Shown here in pieces: positions 1-5,827 of a stretch of DNA of 6,744 bases. The DNA is from Calditrichota bacterium (GTDB taxonomy: Bacteria > Zixibacteria > MSB-5A5 > GN15 > FEB-12). Below the pieces are notes generated by a model. The model saw only the letters and a program-made list of their open reading frames with translations, searched no databases and had not been told where the DNA came from. The position numbers were made by a program, and so were the translations under genes. Numbering within the stretch: position 1 is the first letter of the stretch; each line of letters starts with the position of its first letter. Location: assembly GCA_030641085.1 (NCBI GenBank), contig DAOWIC010000137.1, positions 1-6,744 on the forward strand. Direction: 5' to 3'.

Positions 1-906
1 CCGGGAGCCGACTGCCCAGAGTTTATCCTCGATGAGGAAGAAGTCATACACGTCAAAGGCGCGCGGCAGTTTTTCCTGAGTCCATGAGCGACCGGCATCG
101 ACAGTTTTCTGGATTTCCCCTCCGGTGCCGCCGATATAACCGGTGGTGTCATCGATCAACTGGGCCGCCACGAACATGGTCGATTTTTCGCGTTGCGATA
201 TGTGCCAGTTGTAGCCGCCGTCGCGAGTGAAGGCTGTCATGCCCTCCATGCCGCAGATCAGGCCGGAGGTGCCGTACAGTGAGAGCGCCCGGGCCGGCTG
301 GCCGTCGACTGTCTTGAACCAATCCCAGGATTCGCCGAAATCTTCCGAATAGTTGATCTTGCCGTAAGAGAGAAAGTATACCGGGTTGCCCGGCTTGTGG
401 AATATCTCGCTGTATCCGGCGCCGATCGTCTCCATTTTGTTCCAGCGGATACCGCCGTCGGTAGTACGGTAAGCGAGACCGGTCATGGGGGCATCCTCCT
501 GCCGGGTTACCCCGATTGCCAGGCCGTGGGTGCGATCAAGAAATTCGATATCGAACATCCACGAGACCGTATCCATACCCTGCTTGTTGGTCCAGTGAAT
601 GCCGCCGTCGGAGGTATTCATGATGATCCCGCGTTCGCCGCAGACCCAGCCTATATCCGAGGTGATAAAATGCAGATCTTCCAGCGACCGGCCTTTGGCA
701 ATCCACCATGAGCGCCAGTCTTTGCCGCCGTCGTCGGTGCGCGACAAAATCCCGCCCGAGGTGACGACAAAGCCGGTATCGGGGCTTACCATATAGATGC
801 CGTTGATATTTTCCCGCTGCGTATACGGGACCATTTCCCACTCCTGGGCGTATAAATCAGTGCTCAGGAGAAAAACGATAGCGATGGTGAATAGTGAATA
901 TCTCAT
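1..906 (-). CDS. Secreted YCF48/BNR-type beta-propeller protein, C-terminus beyond window
   Basis: The reading frame is open from an ATG at 906-904 to the left edge, giving 302 residues without a stop, so the C-terminus is missing. Residues 1-21 form a signal peptide: a short basic start, a hydrophobic core TIAIVFLLS, and a likely cleavage after YA at 20-21, so the protein is exported. The mature part carries six Asp-box-like motifs: RTDDGGKDW (56-64), NTSDGGIHW (97-105), RTTDGGIRW (147-155), YSEDFGESW (186-194), FTRDGGYNW (226-234) and KTVDAGRSW (267-275). Their spacing is 39-50 residues, which fits one per propeller blade. This resembles the YCF48/photosystem II assembly-like, BNR and sortilin-like families. 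Such proteins are common in environmental bacteria, and their ligands are mostly unknown; some carry a C-terminal sorting tail, which cannot be checked here. No Shine-Dalgarno sequence precedes the start. The fold and export are well supported; no specific function or catalytic activity can be assigned. Confidence 0.88.
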   Translation of the reverse strand, partial: MRYSLFTIAIVFLLSTDLYAQEWEMVPYTQRENINGIYMVSPDTGFVVTSGGILSRTDDGGKDWRSWWIAKGRSLEDLHFITSDIGWVCGERGIIMNTSDGGIHWTNKQGMDTVSWMFDIEFLDRTHGLAIGVTRQEDAPMTGLAYRTTDGGIRWNKMETIGAGYSEIFHKPGNPVYFLSYGKINYSEDFGESWDWFKTVDGQPARALSLYGTSGLICGMEGMTAFTRDGGYNWHISQREKSTMFVAAQLIDDTTGYIGGTGGEIQKTVDAGRSWTQEKLPRAFDVYDFFLIEDKLWAVGSR

Positions 907-918
907 GTCTGTTTTAGA

Positions 919-947
919 TTGTTATTCTAATCTTACCTTTGTACAAT
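919..947 (+). promoter_or_regulatory. Candidate promoter for the ftsE-metG operon
   Basis: TTGTTA (919-924, 4 of 6 to TTGACA) is followed after exactly 17 nt by TACAAT (942-947, 5 of 6 to TATAAT), inside the most AT-rich stretch of the window. A start near 954 would give a leader of about 88 nt before the ftsE ATG at 1042. The same stretch contains TACCTTTG (934-941), an exact match to the Bacteroidota -7 consensus TAnnTTTG, but I see no clear -33 TTG at the usual distance. Either reading would drive the same operon. It is the only intergenic region upstream of ftsE in the window. Confidence 0.45.
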
Positions 948-980
948 TTAATTCAGAATATGTCCCAGTTAATTGAGCAG

Positions 981-1009
981 AAGATAACATCCGCGGCCAC
1001 CGTTGTCAA
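981..1009 (-). promoter_or_regulatory. Candidate sigma70-type promoter for the beta-propeller gene
   Basis: Reading the minus strand, a perfect TTGACA (1009-1004) is followed after 17 nt by TATCTT (986-981), which matches TATAAT at 4 of 6 positions. Transcription would start near 974, leaving a leader of roughly 68 nt before the ATG at 906. Spacing and orientation are right, but the match is by eye. The -35 box lies inside the 5' leader of ftsE. If the organism belongs to the Bacteroidota, its sigma factor prefers other boxes and this match may be fortuitous. Confidence 0.4.
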
Positions 1010-1041
1010 ACTGTCAGACGTTCAAACCGGGTTTAACGAGT

Positions 1042-1707
1042 ATGAGCGACGAAATAATAGTTGAGCTGAACAACGTCTTTCTGAAATCAGACCGCGGCGC
1101 GCCGGTGTTTCAGGACCTTAATTTCAAGCTTGTCGCGGGCCGATCGGCTATTATTACCGGCGCCGCCGGTTCGGGCAAAAGCATGCTGGCGGAACTGCTG
1201 GTCGGTCGTCGGTTTGCCTATCAGGGTTCGGTGGAGTTGTTCGGCCAGGTGGTCAGGCGTTCGAAAAAGAGAACGATCAGGAAAGTCAGGCGCAAGATCG
1301 GCGGTATCGGCGGCATTTTTGACTTGGTGCCGTCGTTTACGGTCGCGGAAAATATCATGTTCCCAATGGTACTGGTGGGCGAACGCAAGAAAGTGCGCAA
1401 GGAGCGCCTGCTAAATATGCTGACCGAGTTTTCGCTGTTGAAGCAGGCGACTGAACGTCCGGATCGCCTGACCCGGGTGGAGCGCACGCTGGTTCAGTTC
1501 GCGCGGGCATCGGTCGCTAACCAACCGCTGATAATCGTTGATGAACCGCTGGCCGGTCTGGACCAAAAGACATATGAGCGCATTTTCGAGTATATGATAA
1601 AAATATCATGCTCCGGGCGGTCGGCGATTTTCCTCAGCGCCGAAACCCTGCCGCGCGAGATTCCCAACTCGGACAGCTACCAACTGATCAACGGAGCGCT
1701 GGTATGA
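1042..1707 (+). CDS. ftsE: FtsE-like cell-division ABC ATPase subunit with degenerate motifs
   Basis: This 221-residue protein matches the usual FtsE length and is followed by FtsX and an EnvC-like gene, so it should be the cytoplasmic nucleotide-binding subunit of FtsEX, which controls septal wall hydrolases. Walker A is intact (GAAGSGKS, 40-47), as are Walker B with the catalytic glutamate (LIIVDE, 163-168) and a D-loop (AGLD, 171-174). The region around the Q-loop follows FtsE (IGG...FDLVPSFTVAEN, 86-104), but the glutamine position is Gly91. The signature LSGGEQQR is replaced by LTRVERTL (143-150), and the H-loop histidine is Ala200 in FLSAE. ATP may bind, but normal hydrolysis is doubtful. 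The start is ATG 1042, which gives family length; an in-frame TTG at 1003 would add 13 residues of no FtsE character. The Shine-Dalgarno signal is weak. An unrelated ABC ATPase is unlikely given the neighbours. Confidence 0.85.
   Translation: MSDEIIVELNNVFLKSDRGAPVFQDLNFKLVAGRSAIITGAAGSGKSMLAELLVGRRFAYQGSVELFGQVVRRSKKRTIRKVRRKIGGIGGIFDLVPSFTVAENIMFPMVLVGERKKVRKERLLNMLTEFSLLKQATERPDRLTRVERTLVQFARASVANQPLIIVDEPLAGLDQKTYERIFEYMIKISCSGRSAIFLSAETLPREIPNSDSYQLINGALV
1693..1706 (+). promoter_or_regulatory. ftsX ribosome binding site and ATGA start/stop overlap
   Basis: GGAG (1693-1696) lies 7 nt before the ATG at 1704-1706, inside the last codons of ftsE. The ATG overlaps the ftsE TGA (1705-1707), forming ATGA. 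This pattern indicates translational coupling of the two subunits and fixes the ftsX start, although the frame is also open upstream to 1608. Confidence 0.7.
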
Positions 1708-2564
1708 TCCGGATAAACCACATACTGAAGGAACTGTTCAGGAATATCTTCCGCAATCCGGGTACTGCCTTCGGGGCGCTTCTGTCGCTGACCCTGCTTT
1801 TTCTGCTGTTCGACATCTTCTGGGTGGCGGCCGGAACCTCGGAGCAGTTTTACGACGATCTGCTGTATGACCTGCAGATGGAGGTTTTTATCGCCGAAGA
1901 TGCCGAGGAAATCTCCCTCTCCCAAACCAAAGAGGTACTTCTGCGTATCGAGGGGATCCGTTCTGTTACCTATGTTTCCAAAGATGTCGCCCGGCAGCAG
2001 TTGATCGATCTGGTCGGGGTCGACCTGCTGGTCGGTTACGACAGCCTTAATCCCCTGCCGCGCTCCTGGCAGCTAACCTTTGCCTCGGAGTATCAGACCA
2101 GGGAACGCCTCGACGCTATCGAACGTGAGATCAATACTTTTGATGATGTCTCTCATGTTCAGTACAGCCGCAATTGGCTGGAAAAGGCGGAACGCACCAA
2201 ATCGATGATTTTGGATATCGGCATGGTGCTCGGGCTGCTGATTCTTCTGACGGCGCTGTTTAATTCGGCCAACAATATTCGGCTGATGGCCCGTGCCCGA
2301 GCGGTGGGGTTCTACCAGATGCGTCTGATCGGCGCCGGCAAGCTGTTTCTGGCGCTGCCGTTCATGCTCGAAGGTTTTCTCATGAGCGGCATCTCCGCCG
2401 CGGCCGGCTGGGGTTTGCTCTATTACTGGAAAGGCAAGATCGAGTTCACGTGGCTGGAGATAATTTTCCCGGCAGTCGATGACATAATTCTGTTCTGCCT
2501 GGCAACGGCGGTGCTTGGAGTGATTAGCGGCTATTTCGGGATCCGCCGACTTCTGAAGGTGTGA
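1704..2564 (+). CDS. ftsX: FtsX, cell-division permease-like membrane subunit
   Basis: This 286-residue inner-membrane protein is the partner of FtsE and transmits a cytoplasmic signal to periplasmic wall-hydrolase regulators at the septum. The topology is that of FtsX: a short cytoplasmic N-terminus with basic residues, TM1 at about 21-43, a periplasmic domain at about 44-165, then TM2 (about 167-192), TM3 (about 215-240) and TM4 (about 261-281), ending in a short basic tail. The extracellular domain has family phrases, including MEVFIAEDAEEIS, GIRSVTYVSKDVARQQLI and the NPLPRSW motif followed by a beta strand. After TM2 comes the cytoplasmic loop NNIRLMARARAVGFYQMRLIGA, typical of the FtsX permease domain. 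The length is normal and nothing appears truncated. It overlaps ftsE by 4 bp and is 1 bp from the envC-like gene. Unlike FtsE, it looks fully conserved. Confidence 0.93.
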   Translation: MIRINHILKELFRNIFRNPGTAFGALLSLTLLFLLFDIFWVAAGTSEQFYDDLLYDLQMEVFIAEDAEEISLSQTKEVLLRIEGIRSVTYVSKDVARQQLIDLVGVDLLVGYDSLNPLPRSWQLTFASEYQTRERLDAIEREINTFDDVSHVQYSRNWLEKAERTKSMILDIGMVLGLLILLTALFNSANNIRLMARARAVGFYQMRLIGAGKLFLALPFMLEGFLMSGISAAAGWGLLYYWKGKIEFTWLEIIFPAVDDIILFCLATAVLGVISGYFGIRRLLKV

Positions 2565-2565
2565 G

Positions 2566-3735
2566 ATGCGCGCGACGGTCACAATATTGATTCTGACGTG
2601 TGTGCTGACAATCGGTGCGACCGCATATGCCGATGAACGTGATCAGATTCTGATACAGAAGCAGGAGCTGGAGACGATCCAAACGGAAGTCGAGGAGGGG
2701 CGCAAGATGCTCGATTCCCTGAAACAGACGGAGTTGAGCGTGCAAAAGCGCCTGCTCGACAACGAGCAGCAGATTGCCGGTAACAGGAAGGTCATCCGGC
2801 GACTGTCCCGCGAGGCAGACGAAATTAGACAGTCTATCGCCGCCGCCGAAACCGAACTCGGCCAACGCCAGCTCGAACTTGATCTTTCCCGGCGACGGTA
2901 CCTGGGAAATATCCGGCAGTTTTATCTGGCCGCCCATCATCCATCGACACCCTTTTCCAGCGATCTGAACGAGGAGTGCAACCTGCATCGCCAGATTGTC
3001 TACCTGACGGCGGTCGCCGGCTTTGAGTCCGGCCAGATTCGCCAGGCGGCCGGTCTTTTGGTTCAGACCGGGGAGCGCATGGGGCAGCTTACCGGCGAGA
3101 AAAAGAAAGTAACCAAGCTGAGGCAGAAACGGGAGTCGGCCAACGTGCTGGCGCAAAATCGCAAGCAGAAGCAGCAAAAGGACCTCGAGCGGATACGCCG
3201 CACCAAAACCGAGGAATCCGATAGGATTCTCACGCTCGAGATGGCTGCCCGCGAGATGGAACAGATTATCGATCGTCTGCAGCGGGAGGCCCAGGAGCGT
3301 GAGTTGAGTCAGCGCACCGAGCCGGGTGGCCCGTCGATCTTTGCCTCGCTCAAAGGACAGCTTCTCTCGCCGTACAAAGGAAAGGTGACGACCCCGTTCG
3401 GTCCCGCGGTGGATCCGATCACCAACCTGGCCAGCTTATCATCGGGCATAACAATCAAGGGCGCGCCGGGCCGCAGGGTCGTGGCGGTTGCGTCCGGAAC
3501 GGTGGCCTATGTCGGCAATTTGCGCGGCTACGGGATATTTGTTATAATCCGGCATGATGAGGAGTACTTTACGACCTATGCCGGGCTGGGCGAGACGATT
3601 GTCACCACGGATGAATATGTCCTTGCTGGAAACAAGCTGGCCGTTTCGGGCGCCAGCGGGGTGGCGAAGTTTGAATTGCGGCAGGGAAGTCGGGCGCTGG
3701 ACCCGATAGAGTGGATCCGAATTGAATCATTCTAA
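2566..3735 (+). CDS. envC: EnvC-like murein hydrolase activator, coiled coil plus inactive LytM/M23 domain
   Basis: This 389-residue periplasmic protein (E. coli EnvC is about 420) has a signal peptide at 1-22 with cleavage after AYA. Two long charged coiled-coil segments (about 23-118 and 154-250) flank a short region ending in LHRQIVYLTAVAGFE (140-154), as in EnvC-type proteins. A LytM/M23 fold fills 266-389: LLSPYKGKVTTPFG, SGITIKGAPG, GYGIFVIIRHDEEYFTTYAGL and a terminal LDPIEWI. Active M23 peptidases ligate zinc through H-x3-D and HxH. Here the first pair is Ser293 and Thr296 or nearby non-ligands, YAHL is YAGL (338-341), and HLHFE is VAKFE (366-370). The enzyme should therefore be catalytically dead, as in EnvC and NlpD, which activate amidases instead of cutting. 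By analogy, FtsX recruits it through the coiled coil. AAGGTG (2556-2561) serves as ribosome binding site. Cys12 is not preceded by a lipobox. The gene symbol is by analogy. Confidence 0.88.
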   Translation: MRATVTILILTCVLTIGATAYADERDQILIQKQELETIQTEVEEGRKMLDSLKQTELSVQKRLLDNEQQIAGNRKVIRRLSREADEIRQSIAAAETELGQRQLELDLSRRRYLGNIRQFYLAAHHPSTPFSSDLNEECNLHRQIVYLTAVAGFESGQIRQAAGLLVQTGERMGQLTGEKKKVTKLRQKRESANVLAQNRKQKQQKDLERIRRTKTEESDRILTLEMAAREMEQIIDRLQREAQERELSQRTEPGGPSIFASLKGQLLSPYKGKVTTPFGPAVDPITNLASLSSGITIKGAPGRRVVAVASGTVAYVGNLRGYGIFVIIRHDEEYFTTYAGLGETIVTTDEYVLAGNKLAVSGASGVAKFELRQGSRALDPIEWIRIESF

Positions 3736-4855
3736 AAAAATAATCTACCACAGCAAAGCGTGGGCGATACTTTCGCGCTCCTTTCAGGCGAAGCGTACTG
3801 CTGGAACTTACCTGTTTCACGGTGCGCCGGGAAGCGGCCGCTGGCAGCTCTCGGTCGCGCTGGCCGCGCTGGTAAACTGCGAGCAGCCGTCGACGACGGA
3901 GGCCGACCTGCCGGTGGTCACCCCCTGTGGCGAGTGCCGCAATTGCCGCAACATCTTCGCTCTCAATTTCCCCGGTCTGCATATCGCGGTGCCGATTCCG
4001 CCGCACAGGAATCAGGATGAGGCGGTCGATCGGACAAACGAGATCATCCAGGCCAAACGCGACGAACCGTATCGGATAATCAGTTCCGCCGCGAGTACCA
4101 ATATCCCGGTCTCAGTCGCGCGGGAGATAAAAAAGAATCTCTCCCGAAAGGCCGATGAGGGCGTTACCCGGGTGGTGCTGTTTTACCAGATGGAGCGCAT
4201 GAAGACCTCCTCGGCCGACGCGCTGTTGAAAATGATCGAAGAGCCACCCGCCGATACGATCATCGTGCTCGTCGCTCAAAAACCGGAGTCGCTGCTGCCG
4301 ACGATTCAGTCGCGCGCGCAAAAGGTGGGGACCAGCCGCGTTGCACCGGATGATATCAAGACGTACTTGCTTGAGAGGTACGATCTCGCTGACGAGCGGG
4401 CGAAATTGCTGGCCCGGATCGCCGAGGGGTCGATCGGTCGCGCTGTAGATATGCTTGATACGGTCGACGACGATAGAGCCTCGAAACGGGCGATGATATT
4501 CTTTCTGTTCAAATCGCTTTTTGTCAACGGCGCCGCCGAAATGCTGGCTCACATGGACGAAGTCCTGAACGCCCGGGATCGCGGCGAGGCGGACGAACTA
4601 TTGCGGTTGTGGCAGCTTCTGATTCGCGATTGTGCCGGCCTCGCTGTGACCGACGATGAATCATCGATCACCAATATCGATTTCTCCGCCGATGTCAAAA
4701 AACTGGCTCCACACTTTGCCAACCACCGTCTGGCCGACGACATGATAGGCAATATCAAGATTACCCTTGCCGATCTGAGGCGCAATGTGCATACTCAGGG
4801 AGCGCTGATGGCGTTAGCTCTCAGGCTTAGATCTGATATTCGGGCCGCCTCATAA
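3722..4855 (+). CDS. holB: DNA polymerase III clamp-loader subunit delta-prime
   Basis: This 377-residue protein is a delta-prime (HolB) relative, part of the complex that loads the sliding clamp during replication. Visible are TYLFHGAPGSGRW (29-41, the P-loop position), a four-cysteine zinc module (Cys53, Cys69, Cys72, Cys75), the segment IPVSVAREIKKNLSRKA (128-144), and the hallmark SADALLKMIEEPP (164-176) followed by LLPTIQSRAQ (191-200). The P-loop lysine is Arg40 and the following Ser/Thr is Trp41, the Walker B acidic pair is absent (VVLFYQMERM, 151-160), and the usual SRC is SRA. A stator subunit that does not bind ATP is expected; this agrees with delta-prime and argues against DnaX. 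Residues 86-127 form an unusually long spacer after the zinc module. The start is TTG 3722, because the next in-frame Met is residue 157 and family homology begins near residue 7. It overlaps the envC-like gene by 14 bp, with GAGTGGA (3709-3715) as a weak ribosome site. Confidence 0.9.
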   Translation: MNHSKKIIYHSKAWAILSRSFQAKRTAGTYLFHGAPGSGRWQLSVALAALVNCEQPSTTEADLPVVTPCGECRNCRNIFALNFPGLHIAVPIPPHRNQDEAVDRTNEIIQAKRDEPYRIISSAASTNIPVSVAREIKKNLSRKADEGVTRVVLFYQMERMKTSSADALLKMIEEPPADTIIVLVAQKPESLLPTIQSRAQKVGTSRVAPDDIKTYLLERYDLADERAKLLARIAEGSIGRAVDMLDTVDDDRASKRAMIFFLFKSLFVNGAAEMLAHMDEVLNARDRGEADELLRLWQLLIRDCAGLAVTDDESSITNIDFSADVKKLAPHFANHRLADDMIGNIKITLADLRRNVHTQGALMALALRLRSDIRAAS

Positions 4856-4876
4856 GTCATTTGGCGGCAAATTATT

Positions 4877-4892
4877 AAGGAGGCCTTGCGTG
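4877..4892 (+). promoter_or_regulatory. Strong Shine-Dalgarno fixing the GTG start of ricT
   Basis: AAGGAGG (4877-4883), a near-complete anti-16S match, lies 6 nt before GTG at 4890-4892. The next in-frame Met is about 90 codons downstream, within the conserved domain, so GTG must be the start. It also shows that this organism uses Shine-Dalgarno initiation, at least for some genes. The 34-bp gap after holB (4856-4889) holds nothing else I can see, and no terminator hairpin. Confidence 0.85.
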
Positions 4893-5807
4893 GCTGAATT
4901 ATACCTCGTGAGATTCAAAGGCTCCCGTAAAGAGTTCTTTTACAATACGTATTACCACACCCTCAAACCATCGGAACATGTCATCATCCAGGCCGAGCGC
5001 GGCGAGGATATCGGTCTGCTGGCAAAGAAGGTGGAGAAGGAAATTAACTTCGATGATACCGCCCGCCCGCGCTCGATACTGCGTCGGGCCAGCGATGATG
5101 ATCTGAAGGCTTTCGAGGAAACCCGGACCAGGGAAGTCCGGCACCAGGATGAAGTTGTTGAGATGATCGCCAAGCATCGATTGTCGATGAAGGTAGTCGA
5201 TGTTGAGTGGCAGTTTGACGGCAACAAGATGACGGTTTTTTTCACCGCCGAGCACCGGGTCGACTTCAGGGAGCTGGTCAAGGATCTCGCCGCCCGTTAC
5301 CGCACGCGGATCGAACTGCGTCAGATCGGCGTGCGCGACGAAGCGCGCCGTATCGGCGGCGTAGGCATCTGTGGCCTGCAGCAGTGCTGCAACAGCTTCA
5401 TTCGGGACTTCTCGCCGATTTCGACCCAGCATGCCCGGGAACAGGACCTGCCATTGAACCCGTCGAAAATCTCCGGTAACTGTGGGCGGCTTCTTTGCTG
5501 CCTCAAGTACGAGGCGGCGGCGTATGAATCCTGCAAGCGTAAATTCCCGCCGCGCGGAACGCAGGTGTCGACCAAGATGGGCAGCGGCGTGATCCAGCGA
5601 ATAGATATCTTCAACGAAGAGGCGGTCATTCGCACCGAGGACGGTGTGTTTATCCGCTCCGGGGTCGATGACATATTGGAAGCCGGGGGAAAGCGACTCG
5701 AGCAACTGGCGCCTACGGCGAGCATTGAGGAACTGGAGGAAGAGGCGCTCGGCACCGATGAGAAAGAAGAGCTGAAGAGACTGGACGATTCCGAAACGAT
5801 GAACTGA
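4890..5807 (+). CDS. ricT: PSP1-domain protein, RicT (YaaT) family
   Basis: This 305-residue cytoplasmic protein belongs to the RicT/YaaT PSP1 family. In Bacillus subtilis, RicT joins RicA and RicF in an FAD and [4Fe-4S]-binding complex that steers RNase Y and sporulation or competence regulation; the role outside Firmicutes is poorly defined. The conserved core is complete: a mixed alpha/beta N-terminal part with MTVFFTAEHRVDFRELVKDL, then RRIGGVGICGLQQCC (153-167), FSPIS, an AREQDLPLNPSKISGNCG stretch and RLLCCLKYE (200-208). The six family cysteines are 161, 166, 167, 198, 203 and 204, with an extra Cys215. A KOW-like C-terminal stretch (about 224-262, TKMGSGVIQRIDIFNEEAVI) precedes a strongly acidic tail (about 280-305) beyond the usual end (B. 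subtilis YaaT is about 275 residues). The holB–ricT–metG order recalls the holB/yaaT/metS neighbourhood of Firmicutes. No ricA or ricF homologue is present in the window. Confidence 0.9.
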   Translation: MAELYLVRFKGSRKEFFYNTYYHTLKPSEHVIIQAERGEDIGLLAKKVEKEINFDDTARPRSILRRASDDDLKAFEETRTREVRHQDEVVEMIAKHRLSMKVVDVEWQFDGNKMTVFFTAEHRVDFRELVKDLAARYRTRIELRQIGVRDEARRIGGVGICGLQQCCNSFIRDFSPISTQHAREQDLPLNPSKISGNCGRLLCCLKYEAAAYESCKRKFPPRGTQVSTKMGSGVIQRIDIFNEEAVIRTEDGVFIRSGVDDILEAGGKRLEQLAPTASIEELEEEALGTDEKEELKRLDDSETMN

Positions 5808-5812
5808 AGATC

Positions 5813-5827
5813 AGGAGCGATAGATTG
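5813..5827 (+). promoter_or_regulatory. Shine-Dalgarno fixing the TTG start of metG
   Basis: AGGAG (5813-5817) lies 7 nt before TTG (5825-5827). No ATG or GTG occurs in frame between the ricT stop and this TTG, and the next in-frame Met (about residue 32) lies after the HIGH active-site motif, so the TTG start is forced by homology. The 17-bp gap from ricT contains only this site. Confidence 0.8.

Larger units (their letters stand above)
907..1041. other. Divergent intergenic region, AT-rich
   Basis: These 135 bp separate the minus-strand propeller gene from ftsE. The half nearest the propeller gene is clearly AT-rich against a GC-rich background. It holds the two candidate promoters listed separately, an 8-bp palindrome TTGTACAA (939-946) overlapping the ftsE -10 box, and a short AGATT/AATCT inverted repeat (916-920, 929-933). 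No RNA gene, terminator or coding sequence is evident. The short palindromes could be operators but are also expected by chance. Confidence 0.7.

Noticed and set aside
397..841. Short plus- and minus-strand frames over the propeller gene
   Set aside because: They are out of frame with the 302-codon gene that carries a signal peptide and six repeats, and they contain no motifs themselves.
916..933. AGATT/AATCT inverted repeat as an operator or terminator
   Set aside because: Five-base arms with an 8-nt AT-rich loop would be unstable and are expected by chance in AT-rich DNA; there is no GC stem with a T-run.
1003..1041. Upstream TTG start adding 13 residues to FtsE
   Set aside because: The added residues have no FtsE similarity, the ATG at 1042 gives the normal family length, and the TTG lacks a ribosome site.
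2566..2610. Possible lipoprotein signal at Cys12 of the EnvC-like protein
   Set aside because: The residues before the cysteine (ILT) do not form a lipobox with Gly/Ala/Ser at -1, and a good signal peptidase I site (AYA) follows at 20-22.
2524..3177. 217-codon open frame on the minus strand opposite the envC-like gene
   Set aside because: Its Leu/Gln-rich composition mirrors the Glu/Lys/Gln-rich coiled coil on the other strand. There is no start context or recognisable domain.
4899..5705. 268-codon open frame on the minus strand opposite ricT
   Set aside because: It is fully antisense to the conserved PSP1 gene, with no family motifs, so it is a codon-bias artefact.
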